From positions 1 to 54,842 of the forward strand of contig NZ_PPCV01000013.1 in assembly GCF_004126535.1 (NCBI RefSeq): a DNA stretch of 54,842 nucleotides, read 5' to 3'. Below, in pieces: positions 34,901-40,697 of this stretch (position 1 is its first letter; each line of letters begins with the position of its first letter). The translations under genes were made by a program, and so were the position numbers. The notes under the pieces are model-generated. The model was given only the letters and a program-made list of their open reading frames with translations. It had not been told where the DNA came from and did not search any database. The DNA comes from Propioniciclava flava. Its GTDB lineage: Bacteria > Actinomycetota > Actinomycetes > Propionibacteriales > Propionibacteriaceae.

Positions 34901-35040
34901 AACTGGCCGAGGCGTTGCGTGAGGCGTCCGGGTTGGTCGCTGATGAGGTGTTGGCTACGTCGCTGACCGAGGGTGAGCCGTCCGGTGACGTCGCCACAGA
35001 TGAGGGCCTGGGACTGCGCTTCGCGCTGAAAAAGGCCTGA
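31903..35040 (+). CDS. ileS: Isoleucine-tRNA ligase (eukaryote-like type)
   Basis: A 1045-residue class I synthetase. The HIGH-equivalent is GMPGTHH near residue 59 within GPPTANGMPGTHHIEARSF, and KMSKHLGN lies near 604. The editing (CP1) domain has WTTTPWTLVSNTAVAVHPD. The tail, including the helix WYVRRSRRRFW, is that of the longer eukaryote-like IleRS common in Actinobacteria; this type tends to tolerate mupirocin. ATG 31903 follows AAGAGG, the element masked by the T-box leader, so uncharged tRNA-Ile should raise its synthesis. Confidence 0.96.
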   Translation: MTTQPGYNAVAPQVDLPAMEHEVLAFWRDHGTFERSLAQTDGAPRWTFYEGPPTANGMPGTHHIEARSFKDIFPRFKTMQGFHVERKAGWDCHGLPVELAVEKELGFAGKADIEEYGVEAFNDRCRASVTRHVDKWSQLTERMGYWVNLDDAYWTMSTEYVESVWWSLKEIHSKGLLVEDYRVAPYCPRCGTTLSDHELAQGYEDVVDPSVYVRFPLTSGPLAGQVDLLVWTTTPWTLVSNTAVAVHPDVTYVVARHGEDALLVAEPLALKVLGEEWTLGETFGGRELERWTYRRPFDLVDFPETPGGTHYVILADYVTTEDGTGLVHQAPAFGEDDMLTCRAYGLPMVNPIRPDGTFEPEIALVGGQFFKSADKILLEDLTERGLLFRKLDYEHSYPHCWRCHTPLLYYAQPSWYIRTTAIKEELLAQNEATTWHPETIKHGRYGDWLKNNVDWALSRKRYWGTPLPIWRCSEDHQVCVGSRQELSELTGRDLSTLDPHRPFVDDVTFDCPTCGRESRRVPEVIDAWYDSGSMPFAQWGYPWVEGSKEKFERAFPADFISEAIDQTRGWFYSQMAVSTLVFGESDFRTVVCLGLILAEDGRKMSKHLGNILEPIPLMDRHGADAVRWFMLAGGSPWASRRVGHSTIQETVRKVLLTFWNAVSFQSLYARTSGWAPVGAAPAVADRPVMDRWLVAVRNQLIDQVTAALEAYDTQRAGALLSDFVDDLSNWYVRRSRRRFWAGDEAALWTLHETLDVVARLMAPMAPFITEQVWQDMIVPAVPGAPESVHLAAWPTVQGEGVDADLIESMGVARRLVELGRGARSEAQVKTRQPLRRILVPGASFAKLGAELVAEIANELNVGAVESFASAGDVVDYTAKGNFRALGKRFGKDTPKVAAAIAAADAAALAAELEEKGSASVDFDGGTVVSAEEVLISERPRAGWSVVNEQGETVALDLELTQELVRAGLVREVIRLVQEQRKSSGLEVSDRIALTWAAEGELAEALREASGLVADEVLATSLTEGEPSGDVATDEGLGLRFALKKA

Positions 35041-35061
35041 TCCGGGCTGGGTTTCCGCTGA

Positions 35062-35095
35062 GAAGGGGGTCGTCGCGCAAGCGGCGGTCCTCTTC
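35062..35095 (+). terminator. Hairpin terminator after ileS
   Basis: GAAGGGGGTCGTCGC and GCGGCGGTCCTCTTC form a continuous 15-bp stem including four G-U pairs, capped by the tetraloop GCAA, 21 bases after the ileS stop. Confidence 0.6.
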
Positions 35096-35211
35096 TGAAC
35101 TCTGGGCAGGAGAGACCCCGCGCGTGCCCCTGTGGATAAGACACCCCTGCCTAAAAACGAGCACGCAGGCTATGTCACATTGAGGTATCCCCCACCCCGG
35201 AGGCATTTCTG

Positions 35212-35796
35212 ATGGCTTATGTGAAGCGTGTCTGTTCGCTGGTTGTTGGTGTGGCGTGCGTTGCGTGGGCTGGCTGTTCGTCCAGCCCGGTAGTGACCCC
35301 TTCCCCCTCCGCGACGTTGGTGTGTGTTCCAGAAGCCGGTGGTGATCCGGTGGTGTGTGGGCCGATTGAGTTTGAGCAGGCGCAGCGTCGGGATGCGTTG
35401 TATGCGGAGGCTGAGGCGGTGTATCGGCGGTATTGGGCGGAGGTGCAGAGGGTTGAGTTGAGTGCTCATCCTGTTGTGACGCCGGAGCTTGAGGCGGTGA
35501 CGGAGCCTCGGTTTCGGGAGCTTCTTCGACAGGCGTTTGTGCAGGCGGAGGGGAGGCAGCGTGTTAAGGGGGAGGGTTCGGTTGTTTGGGTGAGGCGTGC
35601 TCCTGGGGTGTCTCGGTATGGGTCGGTTGTGGCTGTGGATGCGTGTACGGATGGGCGGAATGCGCGTTACCGGGAGCGGGAGGGTGATGCTGAGCCGGGA
35701 GGGGTCGTTGAGCATCGCTTGTTCTTCACTCGGTTTGGTATTGATGCTGGGTTGCGCATTGTGGGGTCCGAGTTCGTGGACGTCGAGACATGCTGA
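35212..35796 (+). CDS. Putative lipoprotein, paralogue 1
   Basis: A 194-residue secreted lipoprotein: basic N-terminus, hydrophobic VCSLVVGVACVAWAGC with lipobox AGC, then a Ser/Pro linker. The globular part has CVPEAGGDPVVCGPIEFEQA, helix AQRRDALYAEAEAVYRRYW and a terminal Cys (VDVETC). The later Cys residues could form disulfides. GGAGG lies 9 bases before ATG. Its codons use far more third-position T and G than neighbouring genes, suggesting transferred DNA. A close paralogue is at 38386. I do not recognise a named family and infer no function. Confidence 0.75.
   Translation: MAYVKRVCSLVVGVACVAWAGCSSSPVVTPSPSATLVCVPEAGGDPVVCGPIEFEQAQRRDALYAEAEAVYRRYWAEVQRVELSAHPVVTPELEAVTEPRFRELLRQAFVQAEGRQRVKGEGSVVWVRRAPGVSRYGSVVAVDACTDGRNARYREREGDAEPGGVVEHRLFFTRFGIDAGLRIVGSEFVDVETC
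35311..35431 (+). repeat. Duplicated block, copy 1
   Basis: A 121-bp stretch inside lipoprotein 1 matches 38500-38620 in lipoprotein 2 without gaps (constant offset 3189), with four mismatches that I counted. The flanking parts of the two genes diverge much more, so the block was recently duplicated, gene-converted or strongly constrained. Confidence 0.85.
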
Positions 35797-35833
35797 GGCG
35801 TGGGTCCGTGATGCTTGCTGTGGAGTTGACTCC

Positions 35834-36324
35834 CTACCTGGAGGAAGCCCGCTCCGGGTCGTCCCACTCGCTGCCGGGTGTCACGTCAGGAGAGTGAGTC
35901 GCACCCCCGTTCGAGGTGAGAGACGAAACGCGGCGGGGCGAAGCCGCTGCGGGATCGGCAGCACCGACGGCGGATCCTGCCCACGCATCGTCACGCTCAC
36001 CTGTGTCCGCGAACTGGGCAGCGGAGTCGGTCGACAAGGGCGCGTTGGGCTCAGTGTGTGCGACTGGCGCGTCCCAGGGGGTGACGGCCCACAAGCTCGA
36101 TAGCCGCACCAGCAGAGTGCCGGCGACGAGCAGAAACGGACCAAGCATCCAGATAAGAGGCGTGATGAGGCGGAGAATTCCTAGGAACGCCGACGGAGTG
36201 TCCTCGTCGGTGGCGGAGATCCCGGACTGGGGATTGAAAGGTACGCCTGCAGGAGGAAAAGGACTGCGCCCGCAACGAGACAGTTCCAGCCTTCACGCCT
36301 GACTTTTTGTTCCCGACTCGACAT
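35834..36324 (-). pseudogene. Small membrane protein, probably frameshifted
   Basis: From ATG 36324 the minus strand encodes MSSREQKVRREGWNCLVAGA followed by VLFLLQAYLSIP, one hydrophobic segment, then reaches a stop at about 36181. A second frame, open across the same point, encodes GISATDEDTPSAFLGILRLI and TPLIWMLGPFLLVAGTLLV, a second membrane segment with a polar tail to 35834. Joining the two near 36240 gives a plausible two-segment membrane protein of about 160 residues. The alternative is an intact 104-residue protein starting at 36148. Low-confidence reconstruction; function unknown. Confidence 0.35.
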
Positions 36325-36469
36325 GGCGAAAGCCTAAACGCCTCACCCCCGTTAGGGGACGGGAGATGAGAATCCACGGGATTGGCGATGGAGTTCGCTG
36401 ACCGCCCTGTGCGCACAGTCTGCGTGTCAAAGAAGTAGGGGCGTGCACCAGCCGCTGCCCTGGCCAGGA

Positions 36470-36504
36470 CCACCGATCTGGGCTAGTTCCACCCAGATCG
36501 GTGG
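36470..36504 (-). terminator. Hairpin terminator after the YbjQ gene
   Basis: CCACCGATCTGGG (36470-36482) and CCCAGATCGGTGG (36492-36504) are a perfect 13-bp inverted repeat with a 9-base loop. It begins 10 bases beyond the stop of the minus-strand YbjQ gene. Confidence 0.7.
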
Positions 36505-36514
36505 GAGGCGGTCG

Positions 36515-36847
36515 TTACCGCTGCGGGGGCTGGATCGGCTCGACGATCACCGCAGTGCCGTAAGCGCAGAACTCAGTGAAGCTCCCAATCGCACCAGAGT
36601 CGAAACGCATCGCGATGACCGCATTCGCGCCACGCTGCTGGGCTTCGGCCCACATGCGCTCCATGACCTCGAAACGAGACTCGTAGATCACCCTCGTGTA
36701 CTCGGGCATCTCCCCGCCGGCGAGCGCACGGAATCCTGCGGTGAAGTTCTGGCCGAAATTGGCTGAGCGGACGGTAAGCCCCATGACTTCACCAAGCACC
36801 CGCGTGATGCGGTAACCGGGGATGTCGTTGGTTGTGACGGCGAACAT
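36515..36847 (-). CDS. YbjQ/UPF0145 family protein
   Basis: A 110-residue YbjQ-type protein: VTTNDIPGYRITRVLGEVMG, LTVRSANFGQNFTAGFRALA, GGEMPEYTRVIYESRFEVME and AQQRGANAVIAMRFDSGAIG are the conserved family blocks. These proteins form a pentameric fold annotated as putative heavy-metal binding; the function is unproven. I start at MFAVTTNDIPG because homologues begin there; an in-frame start 22 codons upstream exists. Single gene followed by a terminator. Confidence 0.88.
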   Translation of the reverse strand: MFAVTTNDIPGYRITRVLGEVMGLTVRSANFGQNFTAGFRALAGGEMPEYTRVIYESRFEVMERMWAEAQQRGANAVIAMRFDSGAIGSFTEFCAYGTAVIVEPIQPPQR

Positions 36848-37045
36848 GGGGGTCTCGTTTCTCTGAGTGGGCGTTGCCGGGAGGTGTCGTCGTGGCAACA
36901 CCGTCGCCCGCACCTCGTGGGCGACGATATACCGCCGCTGAGGGCGTCGGCTATGACTCCCTCCCAGAGTGCCCCGTGCAGTGCCCCCCTCCGCGAGCGA
37001 GCGCCGTCCGAGGGTGTCGGTGGCATGCGTGCTCAGGTGCGCTCC

Positions 37046-37074
37046 TTGGTTGGCCTTCGCTAGCGGGATAGGGT
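37046..37074 (+). promoter_or_regulatory. Promoter of the Cys-rich leader ORF before DUF4395-thioredoxin
   Basis: TTGGTT (37046-37051), a 17-base spacer and TAGGGT (37069-37074) make a good housekeeping-sigma promoter. Six bases separate the -10 from ATG 37081, so the transcript should start at the ATG and be leaderless. Confidence 0.65.
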
Positions 37075-37080
37075 GATTGC

Positions 37081-37149
37081 ATGTTCAACGCAACTCGGAC
37101 CGCTGGGGTCGCCGACGTGCGCGTGGGCAGCTGTTGTCGCTGTTGCTGA
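37081..37149 (+). CDS. Cysteine-rich leader peptide (putative attenuator)
   Basis: A 22-codon ORF beginning MFNATR and ending VGSCCRCC, with four of the last five sense codons Cys and TGA at 37147-37149. It has no Shine-Dalgarno but sits exactly where transcription from TTGGTT-N17-TAGGGT should begin. Leaderless small ORFs ending in clustered Cys codons act as cysteine-responsive translational attenuators for sulfur-metabolism operons in mycobacteria, by ribosome stalling when Cys-tRNA is scarce. The next gene, 135 bases downstream, is DUF4395, followed by thioredoxin, which fits. A similar ORF precedes cysK at 39491. Confidence 0.7.
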   Translation: MFNATRTAGVADVRVGSCCRCC

Positions 37150-37284
37150 TCGGCCCGACAACGCTCCTTGGTCATTCCCGTGATACTCCCGGGCGCCCAT
37201 CTCTTGCTCCTTGACGGTCGGTGTTCTGCCGTCACCCGCCACGCACGCGTGGCCCCACGATTCCCCGCTGACAGGAACGCTCTC

Positions 37285-37893
37285 ATGCCACGCTCGTCCA
37301 CCGCCTCCGCACAGATCGACCCGCGCAGCCCGCGGTTCGGCGCCATCATCACCTCCGTCCTCCTCGCTGTCGTCCTCGCCCTGGGGCCCGGATCCGTGCC
37401 CGGGTTCGTGGTGCTGATCGTGCAGACGCTCGCCTTCGCCGCCGGTTCGCTCCTCGGCTTGGGCGCCCAGCCCTGGGGCATCCTCTACCGCCGGTTTGTC
37501 CGGCCTCGTCTGGCCCCGCCCGCTGATCTGGAGGACGCCCGCCCGCCGCGCTTCGCTCAAACGGTCGGCCTCGTGTTCGCGCTGGCAGGCGTGGCCGGAT
37601 GGGTGCTCTCCCTGCCGGTGTTGTTCTTTGCCGCGATCGCTTTCGCGTTCATCGCCGCCCTGCTGAACGCTGTGTTCGACTTCTGCCTCGGCTGCGAGGT
37701 GTACCTGCTCGGCAGGCGCATTCTCGGCTCGTCGACCGCACACTGGGGCCGTCGTGACCGGGTTGTGGGTGCTCCTGGGGGCGGTCGTGGTTGCGCTCTC
37801 GTTTGGCCTGTATCGCCATCTCACGGACGGGCGCGCCCGGGCTGTTGCCGTGTCGTCCGTGCCCCACCTCGACGCAACAGGCCTGGGACGTGA
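37285..37893 (+). CDS. DUF4395 membrane protein (3' end uncertain)
   Basis: The conserved part IDPRSPRFGAIITSVLL... GAQPWGILYRRFVRPRLAPP ...LNAVFDFCLGCEVYLLGRR is a complete DUF4395 domain with about four hydrophobic segments and the CLGC motif. It is commonly linked to thioredoxin and sulfur-transfer genes. As read, the frame continues about 50 residues past the domain and overlaps the thioredoxin gene by 140 bases. In another frame the same DNA gives RTLGPS then TGA at 37755, making a GTGA overlap with thioredoxin. A small frameshift near 37700-37740 may therefore have extended the protein. ATG 37285 is chosen at the start of the domain. Confidence 0.75.
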   Translation: MPRSSTASAQIDPRSPRFGAIITSVLLAVVLALGPGSVPGFVVLIVQTLAFAAGSLLGLGAQPWGILYRRFVRPRLAPPADLEDARPPRFAQTVGLVFALAGVAGWVLSLPVLFFAAIAFAFIAALLNAVFDFCLGCEVYLLGRRILGSSTAHWGRRDRVVGAPGGGRGCALVWPVSPSHGRARPGCCRVVRAPPRRNRPGT

Positions 37894-38176
37894 CCTGGGT
37901 GATCAAGCGACGTTCGTACAGTTCTCCTCGACGGTGTGCGCGCCCTGCCGTGCGACCCGCGCGCTCCTCGCCGACGTTACGGCCGCTCGACCGGGCGTCG
38001 TCCACATCGAAGTCGACGCCGAAACCCGCCTCGACCTGGTGGAGAGGTTTGGCATCATGCGCACCCCCACCGTGCTCCTCCTGGATTCCGACGGCCTGGT
38101 CCGGCGACGCATCGTCGGGGCTCCTCGGAAAGCCGAAGTCCTTGATGCGCTCGATGAGGCGATTCACGCCGCCTGA
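37754..38176 (+). CDS. Thioredoxin-family protein, membrane-anchored
   Basis: A 140-residue protein with one N-terminal membrane segment (LWVLLGAVVVALSFGLY) and a thioredoxin fold. Catalytic motif CAPC lies in VQFSSTVCAPCRATRALL near residue 62, and the cis-Pro is in GIMRTPTVLLLDSDG. The domain probably faces outward if the segment is a signal anchor. Start GTG 37754. Its pairing with DUF4395 behind a Cys-rich leader suggests a role in thiol or sulfur metabolism. Confidence 0.88.
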   Translation: MTGLWVLLGAVVVALSFGLYRHLTDGRARAVAVSSVPHLDATGLGRDLGDQATFVQFSSTVCAPCRATRALLADVTAARPGVVHIEVDAETRLDLVERFGIMRTPTVLLLDSDGLVRRRIVGAPRKAEVLDALDEAIHAA

Positions 38177-38279
38177 CCGCCGCCCCTGCCCGACTCCGTG
38201 GAAGGGGTCGCTCTCGGTCTGCGCCCCGGCCCTGATGTGCAGCATCGGCGCGCGAGAGGTGCGCGATCACGGCCTCCCC

Positions 38280-38295
38280 TGAGGAGATCTCCTCA
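38280..38295. promoter_or_regulatory. 16-bp palindrome upstream of lipoprotein 2
   Basis: TGAGGAGATCTCCTCA is a perfect 16-bp palindrome in the intergenic region, 90 bases before the lipoprotein 2 start and about 100 after the thioredoxin stop. It could be an operator dyad or a short hairpin. No related copy precedes lipoprotein 1. Confidence 0.35.
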
Positions 38296-38360
38296 ACGAC
38301 GTTCTTTCGGGTGGGTCGAGACCCCCAGGACGAGTTCAAGGCTCTGCCAAACTGAGGCTT

Positions 38361-38370
38361 CCCCCCCCCC
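38361..38370 (+). repeat. C10 homopolymer beside the lipoprotein 2 ribosome binding site
   Basis: Ten consecutive C bases directly abut AGGAGG, ten bases before ATG 38386. The corresponding position of lipoprotein 1 reads CCCCCACCCC, interrupted by an A, although the surrounding leader (TGAGG...GGAGG) is clearly related. A pure tract is prone to slipped-strand length change. Confidence 0.8.
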
Positions 38371-38385
38371 AGGAGGTAAACCCCC

Positions 38386-38982
38386 ATGGATCCTTTGAAG
38401 TGCGTCGGTTCGCTCATGGTTGGCGTGTGGTGTTCTGCCGTAGTGGGCTGCTCATCAGGAGTGTCATCGGCGCCGCCGGTAGGGAGCCCGTCGCCGTCTG
38501 CGACGTTGGAGTGTGTTCCAGAAGCCGGTGGTGATCCGGTGTCTTGTGGGCCGATTGAGTTTGAGCAGGCGCAGCGTCGGGATGCGTTGTATGCGGAGGC
38601 TGAGGCGGTGTATCGGCGGTTTTGGGTGGAGACCTTGAGGGGGGAGCAGCTTCGGGATCCGAGTGTGACGCCTGAGTTGGAGGCGGTCACGGGCGGGGTT
38701 TTCCGGGGATCGGTCGGTGAGGTGTTGGCCCAGTCGCAGGGGCGTCCGCGTGTGAGTGGTGAGCCTCAGCTTGTGTGGGTGCATCGTCTGCCGGGGCGGA
38801 GTAGGGCTGGTTCTATCGTGGCTTTGAGTGCATGTACTGATGCGCGGGATGCGCGTTTTGCGAATCCTGGTGGTCAACCTACGTCGGGCCTTAGAAGCGA
38901 AAACAGGTTTTACTTTTCGCGTGATGCCGAGGGTGCGCTCCGGATCGTCGATTCAGAGTTCCGTGAGGTCGAATCCTGCTGA
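38386..38982 (+). CDS. Putative lipoprotein, paralogue 2
   Basis: A 198-residue lipoprotein with signal and lipobox (GVWCSAVVGC), a Ser/Pro linker, and CVPEAGGDPVSCGPIEFEQA then AQRRDALYAEAEAVYRRFW shared with paralogue 1. The C-terminal half aligns but is diverged (VWVHRLPGRSRAGSIVALSA; final VESC). It has the same T/G-rich codon use as paralogue 1. Strong AGGAGG with a C10 tract directly before it. It lies 3.2 kb from its twin with the YbjQ and DUF4395-thioredoxin genes between. Function unknown. Confidence 0.75.
   Translation: MDPLKCVGSLMVGVWCSAVVGCSSGVSSAPPVGSPSPSATLECVPEAGGDPVSCGPIEFEQAQRRDALYAEAEAVYRRFWVETLRGEQLRDPSVTPELEAVTGGVFRGSVGEVLAQSQGRPRVSGEPQLVWVHRLPGRSRAGSIVALSACTDARDARFANPGGQPTSGLRSENRFYFSRDAEGALRIVDSEFREVESC
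38500..38620 (+). repeat. Duplicated block, copy 2
   Basis: Partner of 35311-35431: 121 bp, ungapped, four mismatches, same orientation. Confidence 0.85.
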
Positions 38983-39454
38983 GCTAGCGGTGCCCCAGGC
39001 GAGCGTAGGGCGGATGTCGTGGCGTCAGACTCGAGCGAGTTCAGGGGTGAGGCCGGTGCGCCTCCGCTCGGGCGGAAGGTGGCGCACCGGCCTGTTCTCA
39101 ACGAGCCTCAGGGCGTGGCGGCCATCGGCGCGTTGAGGTTTGGGGCCGCAGCGAGTAGGACGTGTCGCCGGTGGTGCCGGCGAACGAACGTCGCGGGTGT
39201 GGGGATGGTTCCAGCAGGCTGGTCACGGCGGGGAATCCTTATGTTGAGTCGTCGGTCCGGGTGCGATCACTCGGGGCGCGACGGAAGAGGTCGAGGGAAC
39301 GTCAGCGCGACATTCGACAACAACCACAGACCACAGTGGACGCGGCGAGGCGCGACACCTGATCTGGACTCATGGCGCCATCCTGGCAGCCGCACGCAAC
39401 TCCGGCCGAGGACCTGTCTCGCATGATGGGATGCGTCCGGGCGCCCGCCACGGT
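38983..39454. other. Intergenic region without a recognisable gene
   Basis: About 470 bases between lipoprotein 2 and the leader region of cysK. Reading frames of up to 135 codons exist on both strands, but none has a recognisable motif, a ribosome binding site or actinobacterial codon bias. I see no RNA gene or terminator-like hairpin. It may hold decayed sequence. Confidence 0.5.
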
Positions 39455-39484
39455 TTGGCGGGTCGGGGCAAGCACGGCTACGTT
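39455..39484 (+). promoter_or_regulatory. Promoter of the Cys-rich leader ORF before cysK
   Basis: TTGGCG (39455-39460), an 18-base spacer and TACGTT (39479-39484). Six bases separate the -10 from GTG 39491, predicting a leaderless transcript, the same layout as at 37046. Confidence 0.6.
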
Positions 39485-39490
39485 GGCGCT

Positions 39491-39571
39491 GTGTTCCGCG
39501 CCGCACGTCATCACAGCAGCCTGTGCTCTGCCGCGCTGACTCCTGTGGCTGCCCGCTGCTGTTGTCGGTAG
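39491..39571 (+). CDS. Cysteine-rich leader peptide of cysK (putative attenuator)
   Basis: A 26-codon ORF starting GTG, beginning MFRAAR and ending ARCCCR, TAG at 39569-39571; three consecutive Cys codons precede the last sense codon. It has no Shine-Dalgarno but lies six bases after a -10 element, so it should be translated from a leaderless mRNA. The next gene is cysteine synthase, 176 bases downstream. In between, GCCTC near 39603 can pair with the GAGGC of the cysK ribosome binding site, a possible sequestering stem released by stalling at the Cys codons. The mechanism is inferred by analogy with mycobacterial poly-Cys leaders. Confidence 0.7.
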   Translation: MFRAARHHSSLCSAALTPVAARCCCR

Positions 39572-39747
39572 TCGCCCCCTCGTGCGCATTGCCTGAGGTT
39601 CCGCCTCGGCACCCCGATTCTCTCCGCGTCCAGCGTTAGGGCCCGGCGTACCTCCTTGTCATATGTCGGACGCCCCGCGCCGAATCGCCGCCCTCCCCGT
39701 GACCGGTTGTGGGCCCCCATCATCGTTTTCACCTGAGAGGCATCCCC

Positions 39748-40697
39748 GTGAGCGAACCACGGATCTTCCATAGCCCGACCGAACTGGTCGGACGCACGCC
39801 GCTGTTACGCCTTCACCGACTGTTCCCGCACGCCGAGGTGCTCGCCAAACTCGAATTCTTCAACCCGCTGGGCAGCGTCAAGGACCGCACGGCCCTCGCG
39901 ATCGTGCGGAACGCCGAGGCGTCCGGGAAGCTGACCCCGGGCGGCATCATCGTTGAGGCCACAAGCGGGAACACAGGAATCGCCCTGGCCTGGATCGGTG
40001 CAGCGCTCGGCTACCGCGTCGTCATCGTGATGCCCGACGACGTATCGGTGGAGCGCCGCGCCCTGCTGCGCGGACTCGGCGTCGACCTGGAACTCACGCC
40101 CGGCGTCGAGGGGATGGTCGGGGCTAACGCGCGTGCCGGGCAGATCGCCGAGGCGACGCCGGGGCGTTCCTGTCCGGGCAGGGTGGCAACGCCGCCAACC
40201 CGAATACCCACCACGCAGGCACCGGACCCGAGATCTGGGCTGACACCGCTGGACGCGTCGACATCCTCGTGGCCACGGTCGGCACCGGCGGGACGCTGAC
40301 GGGGGCGGGCAGCTACCTGCGTGAACACAACCCGAACCTGAAGATCTACGCGGTTGAACCGGCCGAGGCGCCCGTCCTCAACGGTGGTGTGTTCGTCCCG
40401 CACAAGATCCAGGGCATCGCCGGGGGAACCGCACTGCCGCCCGTCATGCGCACCGACCTCATCGACGAGACGATCGACATTCCTGGTGAGGATGCGATTG
40501 CGGTCGCCCGCGAGGTGATGCGCACCGAGGGCGTCGTCGTCGGCATCTCCGCTGGTGCCGCCCTCGCTGCTGCCCGAGTGGTGGCGGCGCGTCCAGAGAA
40601 CGCCGGAAAGGTGATCGTGACCGTGCTGCCGGACTCCGGAGAGCGTTACGTCTCCACCGAACTGTTCGACCATGTTCGAGCGGAGGTGTCGGCATGA
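39748..40697 (+). pseudogene. cysK: Cysteine synthase (CysK/CBS family), single-base frameshift
   Basis: O-acetylserine sulfhydrylase, PLP-dependent. The first part carries LVGRTPLLRLHRLFP, the PLP lysine in NPLGSVKDRTALAIV and TSGNTGIALAWIGAALGYR. Near 40157 the frame shifts: ACGCCGGGGCGTTCC lacks one G relative to the expected Pro-Gly-Ala-Phe. The protein then continues in another frame as AFLSGQGGNAANPNTHHAGT, VATVGTGGTLTGAGSYL and GISAGAALAAA to 40697. All catalytic segments are present, so the gene is whole but for one G in a G-run, where sequencing error is plausible. Start GTG 39748 with GAGAGG upstream. Overlaps the next gene (ATGA). Confidence 0.88.

Noticed and set aside
39511-39723. 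Short minus-strand ORF with RGGRRFGAGRPTYDKEVRRA, resembling an antitoxin or phage protein N-terminus
   Set aside because: The resemblance is limited to a basic low-complexity stretch, and it overlaps the plus-strand cysK leader that has better support.
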